The notes under the pieces were generated by a model. The model made no database searches. It saw only the letters and a list, made by a program, of their open reading frames with translations, and was not told the origin of the DNA. From Lachnospiraceae bacterium (GTDB taxonomy: Bacteria > Bacillota > Clostridia > Lachnospirales > Lachnospiraceae), in assembly GCA_017619975.1 (NCBI GenBank), contig JAFZRH010000026.1:1-46908 (forward strand): 46,908 nucleotides of DNA. Direction: 5' to 3'. Position 1 is the stretch's first letter. The number at the start of each line of letters is the position of its first letter. The position numbers and the translations under genes were made by a program. This document shows positions 34,115 to 42,467 of the stretch, in pieces.

Positions 34115-35962
34115 ATGGAGCTTCGTCAGGAAACAGAATTTGATCGGCGTATGGCCAGGCACCGGGATGAGCTGAAATGGCTGTATCTGGAACTGTATCA
34201 CGGAGATACGCAGGCGTATGAGTATTTCATCGGGATGCTGCGGCGGGCCTGGGAAGAACGGAGCGAAGCGCTGCGTGAGCTGGACTTCAGCCGAGAGCAG
34301 GAGCCGGACTGGTATAAAAGCCGTGATCTGACGGGCATGCTGCTCTATGTGAACGCTTTCGCGGGCAGACTGAACGGCGTCCGCGAAAAGCTGGACTATC
34401 TGGAAGACTGCGGCGTCAACTATCTGCATCTGATGCCTCTTCTGGAGAGCCCGGAGGGAAGAAGCGACGGCGGCTATGCGGTCTCGGATTTCCGGAAAGT
34501 CCAGCCTCAGCTGGGAACGATGGAAGACCTGGCTGCCCTGGCGGCGGCCTGTCACGGCCGCGGGATGTCTCTCTGCCTCGATTTCGTGATGAATCATACC
34601 AGTGAGGATCATGCGTGGGCCCGCCGTGCCCGGGCCGGGGAAAAGGAATATCAGGACCGCTATTTTTTCTATGACGACTGGGAGATCCCCCGCCGCTTCG
34701 AGGAAACGGTGCCGCAGGTCTTTCCGACGACCGCGCCGGGCAATTTTTCCTGGTGTGAGGAAGCCGGCAAGGTCGTGATGACGACTTTCTATCCCTATCA
34801 GTGGGATCTGAACTACGCAAATCCCGTCGTGTTCAACGACATGACTGACAATATGCTGTATCTGTGCAACCGGGGCGTGGATATCATCCGGCTGGATGCG
34901 GTGCCGTACATCTGGAAGGAGCTGGGCACGAACTGCCGCAACCTGCCAAAAGTCCATACACTGGTTCGGATGATGCGGATGGCGTGTGAGATCGTCTGCC
35001 CCGGGACGCTGCTGCTGGGGGAGGTCGTGATGGAGCCGTCCCGCGTGGTGCCTTATTTCGGAACCGTGGAAAAGCCGGAATGTCATCTGCTTTACAACGT
35101 GACCACCATGGCGACCATTTGGCATACGGTGGCGACGAAGGACGTCGCGCTGCTCAGACATCAGCTCGGGCAGGTTTTTGCCCTGCCGGGGGAGTATACT
35201 TTCCTCAACTATCTGCGCTGCCACGACGACATCGGCTGGGGACTGGACTACGACTTTCTGGAAAACTTCGGGCAGAAGCAGATCCCGCATAAAAAGTATC
35301 TGAACGATTACCTGACCGGTGCCTGGTACGGTTCGCCGTCCCGCGGCGAGCTGTACAATGACGATCCCGTTTTGGGAGACGCCCGCCTCTGCGGGACGAC
35401 GGCTTCCCTCTGCGGGGTTGAAACGGGCCGACGGGAGCGCGACAAGGAAACGCTGGCCCGGGCCCTGCGGCTGGATGAAATGCTCCACGCTTTGATTTTT
35501 ACGCTGAGCGGCATTCCGGTCCTCTACAGCGGCGACGAGATCCTTGAGGAAAACGACTACAGCTATCATGAGGATCCGCTGAAGGCGGCTGACAGCCGTT
35601 TTCTGCACCGCGGGAACCTGGACTGGGAAGCTGCCGCAAAGCGGAAGGATCCGGCCTCTCCGGAGGGTGACTTCTTTGCCCGGCTGAAGCGGCTGGAGAC
35701 GGTCCGGCGCTCGCACCGGGTCTTTGATGCCGGAGCCGACGTCTGGGTTCTTCGGACCGGCTCGGGCGGCATTCTGGGGATCGGCCGGTACCGGCAGGGG
35801 GAAAAGCTGGCGGCCCTGTTCAATTTTACGGATACGGAGCAGAGCGTCCTGCTGGAGGAGGACGGCGATTTCCGGGATGCGGCAAGCGGGGAAAGGATAG
35901 AGGATAAAAGCTCCGTAAAGCTGCTGTCCGGACAGTTCCGCTGGCTGCTCTGCGAGTTTTAG
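34115..35962 (+). CDS. Amylosucrase-type GH13 enzyme (subfamily 4)
   Basis: A 615-residue alpha-amylase-superfamily protein without a signal peptide, so cytosolic. Amylosucrases turn sucrose into fructose and an alpha-1,4-glucan chain. Matches to the family: SPEGRSDGGYAVSDFR, DFVMNHTSEDHAW, YQWDLNYANP, nucleophile D261 (IIRLDAVPYIW), acid/base E303 (LLLGEVVM), HDDIGW with D371, and DSRFLHRGN, whose Arg matches the -1 pocket Arg of amylosucrases. An N-terminal helical domain (1-75) is present as in the family. Sucrose hydrolase is the main alternative. It starts the sugar region; the HAD phosphatase is 15 bp behind. Confidence 0.88.
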   Translation: MELRQETEFDRRMARHRDELKWLYLELYHGDTQAYEYFIGMLRRAWEERSEALRELDFSREQEPDWYKSRDLTGMLLYVNAFAGRLNGVREKLDYLEDCGVNYLHLMPLLESPEGRSDGGYAVSDFRKVQPQLGTMEDLAALAAACHGRGMSLCLDFVMNHTSEDHAWARRARAGEKEYQDRYFFYDDWEIPRRFEETVPQVFPTTAPGNFSWCEEAGKVVMTTFYPYQWDLNYANPVVFNDMTDNMLYLCNRGVDIIRLDAVPYIWKELGTNCRNLPKVHTLVRMMRMACEIVCPGTLLLGEVVMEPSRVVPYFGTVEKPECHLLYNVTTMATIWHTVATKDVALLRHQLGQVFALPGEYTFLNYLRCHDDIGWGLDYDFLENFGQKQIPHKKYLNDYLTGAWYGSPSRGELYNDDPVLGDARLCGTTASLCGVETGRRERDKETLARALRLDEMLHALIFTLSGIPVLYSGDEILEENDYSYHEDPLKAADSRFLHRGNLDWEAAAKRKDPASPEGDFFARLKRLETVRRSHRVFDAGADVWVLRTGSGGILGIGRYRQGEKLAALFNFTDTEQSVLLEEDGDFRDAASGERIEDKSSVKLLSGQFRWLLCEF

Positions 35963-35977
35963 AAGGAGAAAATAGCG

Positions 35978-36802
35978 ATGGAGAAAAAGCTGATCTTTCT
36001 GGATATCGACGGGACCCTGACGGTGCCGGGGAGCAACATTCCTCCCGCCAGCGCGCAGGAAGCGGTCAAAGAAGCCCGCGGGCAGGGGCATAAGGTCTTT
36101 TTATGCACCGGAAGAAATCCGGGCATGCTGGCTCCGCTCATGCGCTACGGCTTCGACGGTTACGTGGGAAGCGGCGGCGGCTGCGTGGTTCTGGAGGATC
36201 AGATCCTGTTTGACTGTCCGATGTCGCGCCGGCAGCAGGAAACGGCGATGGAGCTGCTGGCTAAGAACGGCGTTTTCCGTACACTGGAGGCCTGGGATGC
36301 GGCTTACGGAGACCGCGGGATGGCAGAGTTCCTGAACCGGACCAGCGGCGGCAACAGCGAGCTGGTGCGCTGGCGGAAAGCCCTGGAGGAAGATCTGAAC
36401 ATCCGCCCCATAGAGGAGTATGACGGCCGGCCGCTGTATAAGATCGTCTATATGTTCGCGAAGGAGGAACAGCTGCGGGAAGCCCGTCTGGCGCTGGAAG
36501 AAGATTTTGAGTTTCTGGTGCAGGATCTGGCAGGCGCCAACTGCCTGAACGGAGAGATGATCAACCGGAAATTCAGCAAGGGCAGCGGCGTGAAACGGAT
36601 CGCGGCCGCGCTGGGCACGGATCTGAAGGATACGATCGGCTTCGGGGACAGCATGAATGACCTGGAGATGATCCGCGCCGTCGGGACTTCCGTCTGCATG
36701 GGGAACGGCAGCCCGGCCTTAAAGAAGATCTGCGACATTGTCTGTCCGCCGGTGGAAGAGGACGGTCTGGCCCGTGCCTTCCGGGATCTTGGACTGATCT
36801 GA
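35978..36802 (+). CDS. Cof-type HAD-superfamily phosphatase
   Basis: A 274-residue hydrolase of the Cof/YidA type. Seen: motif I DIDGTLT (Asp 9 and 11), motif II in FLCTGRNPG, a large C2B cap (about 80-190), then the Lys of FSKGSGVKRI and motif IV GFGDSMNDLEM. These enzymes dephosphorylate small sugar phosphates or FMN-like compounds. Being cotranscribed with the amylosucrase-type gene and ahead of a PTS, it may deal with phosphorylated sugars, but the substrate is not visible. RBS AGAAGGAGAAAATAGCG. Confidence 0.9.
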   Translation: MEKKLIFLDIDGTLTVPGSNIPPASAQEAVKEARGQGHKVFLCTGRNPGMLAPLMRYGFDGYVGSGGGCVVLEDQILFDCPMSRRQQETAMELLAKNGVFRTLEAWDAAYGDRGMAEFLNRTSGGNSELVRWRKALEEDLNIRPIEEYDGRPLYKIVYMFAKEEQLREARLALEEDFEFLVQDLAGANCLNGEMINRKFSKGSGVKRIAAALGTDLKDTIGFGDSMNDLEMIRAVGTSVCMGNGSPALKKICDIVCPPVEEDGLARAFRDLGLI

Positions 36803-36820
36803 TGCCGCATGCGGCTCCAA

Positions 36821-36847
36821 AGAAAAATGCCGAACAGGCATTTTTCT
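36821..36847 (+). terminator. Rho-independent terminator behind the HAD gene
   Basis: AGAAAAATGCC-GAACA-GGCATTTTTCT, an 11-bp perfect stem with a T-rich 3' arm. It separates the amylosucrase/HAD unit from the PTS operon. Confidence 0.85.
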
Positions 36848-36848
36848 A

Positions 36849-36877
36849 TTTACAAGGAAACGAAAATCCGATAAAAT
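36849..36877 (+). promoter_or_regulatory. Sigma-A-like promoter of the PTS operon
   Basis: TTTACA (36849-36854), 17 nt, TAAAAT (36872-36877), right after the preceding terminator and about 50 bp ahead of the permease start. Confidence 0.65.
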
Positions 36878-36890
36878 AAATATATCTGAA

Positions 36891-36901
36891 ACCGTATCGG
36901 T
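36891..36901 (+). promoter_or_regulatory. Possible repressor operator in the PTS leader
   Basis: ACCG-TAT-CGGT, a short palindrome about 13 bp downstream of the -10 element, in a TGAAACCG context that resembles LacI/GalR-type sugar operators. No regulator gene is in the window, so the assignment is weak. Confidence 0.35.
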
Positions 36902-36926
36902 AAAAAATGAATAAGGAGAAAAGCAT

Positions 36927-38837
36927 ATGGCCCTCGATTACCGTAAGTGCGCCGAAGAAATATTTTCTCATCTTGGCGGAAGAGAAAATATTATCAGCGC
37001 TGCCCACTGTGCGACCCGACTGCGCTTAGTCATTGCCGACAATTCCAAACTCGACAAGGAAGCGTTGGAAAACGTGGAAGGCGTCAAGGGGATGTTTGAT
37101 TCCAACGGTCAGCTGCAGCTGATCATCGGAACCGGCACCGTCAACAAAGTGTACGATGAATTCCTGGCTGTGACCGGCATGACGGCGGCTACCAAGGATG
37201 AAGTCAAGGCCGCCGCCGCTTCCAAGATGCCGATCTGGAAGAAGATCCTCAAGACCCCCGGCGACGTTTTCGTTCCGATTCTGCCGGCCATCGTTGCTTC
37301 CGGTCTGATGATGGGGATCGTGGAAGCGATCCCGAAATTTGTTCCGGAGTTTGGAAAGACCGACTGGTTTTCCTTCCTGGATCTGGTCGCCAATACGGCC
37401 TTTGCCCTGCTGCCGGTGCTGGTGGCAGTTTCGGCCGCCCGGGTCTTCGGCGGAAACATTTTCCTGGGGGCGGTCATCGGTCTGATGATGGTCCACCCCG
37501 CCCTCTTAAATGCCTGGAATGCCGGCAATGCGGAGGCCATCAACAAGTTCTTTGAAATCGAGACGGGCGTCGTTCCGCACTGGAAGCTGCTTTTCTTTGA
37601 GGTGCCGAAAGTAGGCTATCAGGGCCATGTGATACCGGTCATCCTGGCAGTCCTTTTGATGTGCACCATCGAAAAATGGCTGCATAAGCACGTACCGGAG
37701 ATGATCGACCTCTTCGTGACCCCCCTGGTCACGGTCGTCGTGACGGCCTTTTTCACCTTCACCGTGATCGGGCCGGTCTTTGCCGTGTTTGAGAACTGGG
37801 TGCTGACCGGCGCGCAGTGGCTGATCTCCGTGGGCTACGGCATCGGTGCCGCGATCATGGGCGCGATCTATCCGCTGACCGTCGTCATGGGCCTGCACCA
37901 CATGTACAACGTTATTGAAGCCGGCATGATCTCCTCGACCGGCGTCAATACCTGGATGCCGATCGCTTCGGCCGCGAACTTTGCGCAGTTCGGCGCCTGC
38001 CTTGCGGTCGCCTTAAAGTGCCGGAACCAGAAGACCAAATCGGTCGCGCTGCCGGCCTCCCTGTCTGCCTCCCTGGGTATTACCGAGCCGGCGATCTTCG
38101 GTATCAACTTCCGCTTCATGAAGCCTTTCGTGGCCGGCATGATCGGCGGTGCCTGCGGCTCTTTATTCGCCTCCTGGATGACGGCGACCAACGCGGCCGG
38201 AGAGACCGTGAAATTCGGCGCCACCACCTACGGCGTAACGGGTATTCCCGGCATTCCCGCCATCAACAATATCCCGATGTATATCATCGAGCTCTTGATC
38301 GCTTCCGGCGTTGCCTTTGCGATCGCCTGGTTCATCTGGAAGGAAGAGGAGCCGAAGCAGGCCAAGATCCCGGATTTGTCCGAGATCAAGGCGGAGGAAG
38401 CGCCTGCCGCTTCCGTGGTCCGCTGCGGAGCCGGCGAACTGCTGCAGCCCTGCAAAGGCCGGGTCATTGCCCGCGAGGATATTCCGGACGAGACCTTTGC
38501 GGCCGGGATCTTAGGCGAAGGCATCGGCGTGGAGCCGGAGGAAGGGATCGTCGTGGCACCGTTTGACGGGACCGTCACGAGCGTCTTTGATACGAAGCAC
38601 GCCATCACGCTGGAGAAGAACGGGATGGAGGTCCTGATCCACGTCGGCGTCAATACCGTCAACATGCAGGGCGAAGGCTTCACCGCCTTTGTGGAAGAAG
38701 GCGCGGAAGTGAAGGCCGGCCAGCGGCTGCTCGGCTTTGACCGGGAAGCGATCAAAAATGCCGGCTACAGCGACTGTGTCGTGATGCTTTTAACCAACTC
38801 GGACGACCTGGAAGGCGTCGAGTGCGGTTTGCTGTAA
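36927..38837 (+). CDS. PTS sugar permease EIIBCA (glucose/beta-glucoside/sucrose superfamily)
   Basis: A 636-residue fusion that imports and phosphorylates a sugar. IIB domain (1-85) with the phosphorylated Cys in HCATRLR (C28); IIC domain (about 105-475) with GDVFVPILPAIVASGLMMG and the GITEPAIFGINFR sugar-site loop; a Pro/Glu linker; IIA domain (about 495-636) with the active His in VLIHVGVNTV (H572). The IIB-IIC-IIA order fits the sucrose/trehalose/beta-glucoside branch. Sucrose is the best guess because an amylosucrase-type gene and a fructokinase-like gene flank it, but the sugar is not proven. HPr and Enzyme I follow in the same operon. Confidence 0.92.
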   Translation: MALDYRKCAEEIFSHLGGRENIISAAHCATRLRLVIADNSKLDKEALENVEGVKGMFDSNGQLQLIIGTGTVNKVYDEFLAVTGMTAATKDEVKAAAASKMPIWKKILKTPGDVFVPILPAIVASGLMMGIVEAIPKFVPEFGKTDWFSFLDLVANTAFALLPVLVAVSAARVFGGNIFLGAVIGLMMVHPALLNAWNAGNAEAINKFFEIETGVVPHWKLLFFEVPKVGYQGHVIPVILAVLLMCTIEKWLHKHVPEMIDLFVTPLVTVVVTAFFTFTVIGPVFAVFENWVLTGAQWLISVGYGIGAAIMGAIYPLTVVMGLHHMYNVIEAGMISSTGVNTWMPIASAANFAQFGACLAVALKCRNQKTKSVALPASLSASLGITEPAIFGINFRFMKPFVAGMIGGACGSLFASWMTATNAAGETVKFGATTYGVTGIPGIPAINNIPMYIIELLIASGVAFAIAWFIWKEEEPKQAKIPDLSEIKAEEAPAASVVRCGAGELLQPCKGRVIAREDIPDETFAAGILGEGIGVEPEEGIVVAPFDGTVTSVFDTKHAITLEKNGMEVLIHVGVNTVNMQGEGFTAFVEEGAEVKAGQRLLGFDREAIKNAGYSDCVVMLLTNSDDLEGVECGLL

Positions 38838-38860
38838 GATCAAAATACGGAGGTTATCAC

Positions 38861-39121
38861 ATGAAATCATTTGAGTACACCATTACGGATCCCGTGGGTA
38901 TCCATGCCCGTCCCGCCGGCCTTCTGGTCAAGGAGATCAAGAACTTCATCGGTACGACGGTCACGATCACCAAGGGAGAAAAGTCCGTCAACGCGTTAAA
39001 GCTGATGGCTCTGATGCAGATGGGGATCAAGAAGGGCGACACCGTCACCGTTCAGGTAGAAGGCGCGAATGAGGAAAGCGCAGCGGCGGCGATCGAAGCC
39101 TTCCTGAAGGCGAATCTGTAA
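38861..39121 (+). CDS. ptsH: Phosphocarrier protein HPr
   Basis: An 86-residue HPr that carries phosphate from Enzyme I to the EII proteins. The active His is H15 in GIHARPAGLLV. The region that in B. subtilis holds the HPr-kinase target Ser46 (NLKSIMGVMSLG) reads NALKLMALMQMG here. With the ends aligned, Lys47 occupies the Ser46 position and no Ser lies within two residues. Start 38861 follows ACGGAGGTTATCAC, 23 bp behind the permease; the earlier in-frame ATG overlapping the permease is rejected. Confidence 0.96.
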   Translation: MKSFEYTITDPVGIHARPAGLLVKEIKNFIGTTVTITKGEKSVNALKLMALMQMGIKKGDTVTVQVEGANEESAAAAIEAFLKANL

Positions 39122-39132
39122 CATCTGACCCG

Positions 39133-39164
39133 AAATACGGCTGTCCCGGGCGGCAGCCGTATTT
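39133..39164 (+). terminator. Intercistronic hairpin between ptsH and ptsI
   Basis: AAATACGGCTG (39133-39143) pairs perfectly with CAGCCGTATTT (39154-39164) around a 10-nt GC-rich loop, followed by CCCTATTTTCTG. It is a weak or partial terminator at best and could set HPr above Enzyme I or protect the ptsH transcript end. Confidence 0.6.
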
Positions 39165-39192
39165 CCCTATTTTCTGAAAGGAGAACTCCCGT

Positions 39193-40860
39193 ATGATCAC
39201 AATTCAGGGCAAAGGGGTCTCGGCCGGCGTTGCCGCAGGACCGCTGTATTTTTACCGCCGTGCCAAAAATACGCTGACCCGCTTCGAGGTCGCGGACCGT
39301 GAAGCGGAGTGGAACCGTTTCAAGGAGGCGCAGGCCAAAGCGATCGAGCAGCTGGGCGTGCTGGCGGAGAAAGCCCGGGAAGAGGCCGGCGACGAAGCCG
39401 CCATGCTGTTTGAGACACATCAGATGATGTGTGAGGATATGGATTATGAGGAGGCCATCGAAGGCTTCATCAAAGAAAACGGCCTGAACGCGGAAGCTGC
39501 CGTCAGCGATGCCGGCGCCATCCAGGCGGAGGCTTTTGCTTCCATGGACGACGACTATTTCAAGGCCCGCGCCGCCGACGTAAAGGATATTTCCGGCCGC
39601 ATCATCGGGATCCTTCTGGGCGTGGTGCAGGGCGGCATCGATTCGGACGTGCCGGTGATCCTGGCTTCCGATGACCTGGCACCCAGCGAGACCGTCCAGC
39701 TGGACAAGAGCAAGATCCTGGGCTTTGTGACCTCCGGCGGCTCCGGCTCCAGCCATACGGCGATCCTGGCCCGCACTATGGGGATCCCGGCCATCATCGG
39801 TGTGGGAGAGCAGCTGAAGGAAGAATATGAGGGCCGGGAGGTGATCGCGGACGGCGGCACCGGCCTCGTAGCGCTGGAACCGGATGAGGCGACGCGCAGC
39901 CGCCTTCTGGCCAAGCAGGCGGAATTAAAGCAGCGTCAGGCCCTGCTCAACGAGCTGAAGGGCAAGCCCAATGTAACGAAGGACGGGCAGAGCATCCGGA
40001 TCTACTGCAATATCGGCAGCCCGGACGACGTTCCGCCGGTCCTGGCAAACGACGGCGGCGGCATCGGCCTGTTCCGCAGTGAATTCCTGTACCTGAACTG
40101 CGATGATTTCCCCACCGAGGAGTATCAGTTTGAGGCGTATAAAAAAGTGCTTTCCGATATGGGAGGGAAGGAAGTCGTTATCCGCACGATGGATATCGGC
40201 GCGGACAAGATGATTGAATATTTCCAGCTGCCGAAAGAAGAAAACCCGGCCCTGGGCAACCGCGCGCTTCGCATCTGCCTGAACCGCCCGGAGATCTTCC
40301 GGACCCAGCTGCGCGCCCTGTACCGTGCTTCTGCCTACGGACGCTTAAGCATCATGTTCCCCATGGTCGCCTCCGTTTGGGAGGTGCAGGAAGCCAAGAA
40401 GGCCTGCGCCGCCGTTCGGGAAGAACTGAAAGCCGAGGGCATTCCTTTTTCCGATGAGGTGGATCTGGGCATCATGATCGAAACGCCGGCGGCCGCCGTG
40501 ATCAGTGACCGGCTGGCAAAGGAAGTGGATTTCTTCAGTATCGGCACCAACGACCTGACCCAGTATACGCTGGCCTGCGACCGGCAGAACAATAATCTGG
40601 GGCGCTTCTTTAACGCGCACCATCCGGCGGTGCTGCGTCTGATCAAGCTGGTGGCGGAGAACGCGCACAAAAACGGGATCTGGTGCGGGATCTGCGGCGA
40701 GCTCGGCGCGGATCTGGAGCTGACGGAGACTTTCCTGTCCATGGGACTGGATGAGCTGTCCGTATCGCCGCGGGCCGTGCTGCCGCTGCGTCAGAAGGTG
40801 CGTGAAACAGAGGTAGAAGCCTGCCGCGAACGTCTCATGGGAGAACTGATGGGAGATTGA
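39193..40860 (+). CDS. ptsI: PTS Enzyme I (phosphoenolpyruvate-protein phosphotransferase)
   Basis: A 555-residue cytosolic enzyme that takes phosphate from phosphoenolpyruvate and gives it to HPr. Seen: the phosphorylated His in GGSGSSHTAILARTMGIPA (H188), then the PEP-binding barrel with GGIGLFRSEFLY, RTMDIGADK, NRALRICL, MFPMVASVWE, GIMIETPAA, FFSIGTNDLTQYTLACDR and the catalytic Cys in WCGICGELGAD. Length is normal. RBS GAAAGGAGAACTCCC. Last gene of the PTS operon; a terminator follows. Confidence 0.97.
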   Translation: MITIQGKGVSAGVAAGPLYFYRRAKNTLTRFEVADREAEWNRFKEAQAKAIEQLGVLAEKAREEAGDEAAMLFETHQMMCEDMDYEEAIEGFIKENGLNAEAAVSDAGAIQAEAFASMDDDYFKARAADVKDISGRIIGILLGVVQGGIDSDVPVILASDDLAPSETVQLDKSKILGFVTSGGSGSSHTAILARTMGIPAIIGVGEQLKEEYEGREVIADGGTGLVALEPDEATRSRLLAKQAELKQRQALLNELKGKPNVTKDGQSIRIYCNIGSPDDVPPVLANDGGGIGLFRSEFLYLNCDDFPTEEYQFEAYKKVLSDMGGKEVVIRTMDIGADKMIEYFQLPKEENPALGNRALRICLNRPEIFRTQLRALYRASAYGRLSIMFPMVASVWEVQEAKKACAAVREELKAEGIPFSDEVDLGIMIETPAAAVISDRLAKEVDFFSIGTNDLTQYTLACDRQNNNLGRFFNAHHPAVLRLIKLVAENAHKNGIWCGICGELGADLELTETFLSMGLDELSVSPRAVLPLRQKVRETEVEACRERLMGELMGD

Positions 40861-40884
40861 TCTGCCGCAGGTCGTTTTGAAGGG

Positions 40885-40914
40885 AAGACCGACGGTTTGC
40901 CGCCGGTCTTTTTT
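40885..40914 (+). terminator. Rho-independent terminator behind ptsI
   Basis: AAGACCGACGG-TTTG-CCGCCGGTCTT with one internal mismatch and six T residues. Confidence 0.9.
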
Positions 40915-40947
40915 CATTCGCTTTTCCTTAAGGCTCACAGGGCTCTC

Positions 40948-40976
40948 TTGACGGAAAGCGGCCGGCCTTGTAAAAT
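40948..40976 (+). promoter_or_regulatory. Sigma-A-like promoter for the phosphodiesterase-kinase-radical SAM operon
   Basis: TTGACG (40948-40953), 17 nt, TAAAAT (40971-40976). Transcription would start about 20 nt before the TTG start codon at 41003. Confidence 0.75.
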
Positions 40977-41002
40977 AAAAGCGAAAAGGAGGCGCTGCGG
41001 GG

Positions 41003-41473
41003 TTGAAGATCTTTGTTTTTTCGGATTCTCACGGGAGAGGAACGCTGATCGTAAAGGCGATCCGCCGGGAAGCCCCGGATTTCGTATTCTTTCTGGGAGA
41101 CGGAGAAAACGATCTGAAGGCCTTGCGGCAGGCCTTTCCGGCGCTGCCCTTTGAGGCTGTCCGGGGAAACTGCGACTTTCGCTCACAGCTGCCGGCGGAG
41201 CTTGTCTGTGCGGTGGGAGGCGTTCGCTTTTTCATCACGCACGGCCACCGCTATGACGTAAAGACAGAGAGAACGCTGGAAAGCTTGAAGCGGGCGGCCC
41301 GTCAGGCCGGCGCGCAGGTTGTGCTGTTCGGCCACACGCATGAACCGTACCTGGAAGAAGAGAAGGAACTGATCCTGCTCAATCCCGGTGCCGCCGGAAG
41401 CTATGGGAATCCCGGCTACGGCGTACTGGAACTGACGGACGGACAGATCCTTGCGCGTCTGGAAACTCTCTGA
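41003..41473 (+). CDS. YfcE/MJ0936-type metallophosphoesterase
   Basis: A 156-residue calcineurin-like phosphodiesterase. All metal-binding motifs are present in order: FSDSHGR (8-11), LGDGEND, GNCDF, THGH and GHTHEP. Relatives hydrolyse cyclic or simple phosphodiesters in vitro; the natural substrate is not known. The start codon is TTG, supported by AAAAGGAGG ahead of it. First gene of an apparent five-gene operon; the PfkB kinase starts 16 bp behind. Confidence 0.9.
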   Translation: MKIFVFSDSHGRGTLIVKAIRREAPDFVFFLGDGENDLKALRQAFPALPFEAVRGNCDFRSQLPAELVCAVGGVRFFITHGHRYDVKTERTLESLKRAARQAGAQVVLFGHTHEPYLEEEKELILLNPGAAGSYGNPGYGVLELTDGQILARLETL

Positions 41474-41489
41474 AAAAAGGAGTGTGATC

Positions 41490-42467
41490 ATGGAGACCAA
41501 AACAATCGATGTCACGGCGCTCGGCGAGCTGCTGATCGATTTTGTGCAGAGCGGAACGGGGCCGCAGGGAAATCCCCTGTTTGAGGCGAATCCGGGCGGG
41601 GCGCCGGCCAACGTGCTGGCCATGCTGGCGAAGCTGGGACGGCGCTGTTCTTTCCTGGGCAAAGTGGGGCAGGATGCCTTCGGCGATCAGCTGGAGAAGA
41701 CGCTTGAGGATCTGAAGATCGATACGGAAGGCCTTAAGCGGGATCCTTTTATCCCGACGACGCTCGCCGTGGTGCATACCCTGCCGGGCGGTGACCGGGA
41801 TTTCAGCTTTTACCGAAAACCCGGCGCGGACCTGATGCTTCGGCCGGAGGAACTGGCGGAAGAAAAGCTTTTAGGCTGCCGCATCTTCCATTTCGGAACG
41901 CTTTCCTTAACGGACGAGCCCTGCCGGAGCGCCACGAAGCAAGCCCTCATGCTGGCACGGCGTGCCGGCGCGCTGATCTCCTTTGATCCGAACCTTCGTC
42001 CCCCCCTGTGGGAGAGTGCGGAGGCGGCCAGGGAGCAGATCGCCTGGGGGCTTGCGCAGGCGGACGTGGTCAAGATCTCGGATAACGAAGTCAGCTTCAT
42101 GACGGGAACAAAGGACTGCCCGGCCGGCGCGGCCCTGCTGAAAGAGCGATTTCCGAATATCCGGCTGCTGAATCTGACCATGGGAGCGGAAGGCAGTCAG
42201 GCTTTTTATGACGGTTACAGCGTATTCGAACCGGCGCTGCACCGGGGCGGCGTCATCGAGACGAGCGGGGCCGGAGATACTTTCGGCGCGCTGGTCCTTC
42301 AGTTCGTACTGGAACACGGCCTGGAGGGCCTGACGGAAGCGGATCTGCACAGTATGCTGAAGACCGCCAATACGGCTGCGTATCTGGTGACGACAAAGAA
42401 AGGCGTGATCCCTTCTCTGCCCCGGGAAGAGGAGATCCAAAGACTGTTATGTCAGGAAGAAAACTGA
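41490..42467 (+). CDS. PfkB-family carbohydrate kinase, probably fructokinase
   Basis: A 325-residue ribokinase-fold kinase. Seen: ALGELLIDFV at the N-terminus, the substrate glycines in NPGGAPANVLAMLAKLG, SFDPNLRPPLW, ISDNEVSFMTG, and the catalytic/anion-hole motif ETSGAGDTFGA. The NPGGAPANVA and FDPNLRPPLW signatures are those of bacterial fructokinases. It would make fructose-6-phosphate from the fructose that an amylosucrase or sucrose hydrolase releases. Start 41490 follows AAAAAAGGAG. Its last 19 bp overlap the first radical SAM gene. Confidence 0.9.
   Translation: METKTIDVTALGELLIDFVQSGTGPQGNPLFEANPGGAPANVLAMLAKLGRRCSFLGKVGQDAFGDQLEKTLEDLKIDTEGLKRDPFIPTTLAVVHTLPGGDRDFSFYRKPGADLMLRPEELAEEKLLGCRIFHFGTLSLTDEPCRSATKQALMLARRAGALISFDPNLRPPLWESAEAAREQIAWGLAQADVVKISDNEVSFMTGTKDCPAGAALLKERFPNIRLLNLTMGAEGSQAFYDGYSVFEPALHRGGVIETSGAGDTFGALVLQFVLEHGLEGLTEADLHSMLKTANTAAYLVTTKKGVIPSLPREEEIQRLLCQEEN

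Noticed and set aside
33911-36091. 726-residue open frame on the minus strand
   Set aside because: The longest antisense frame, but it covers the well-supported amylosucrase-type gene and a terminator and shows no domain.
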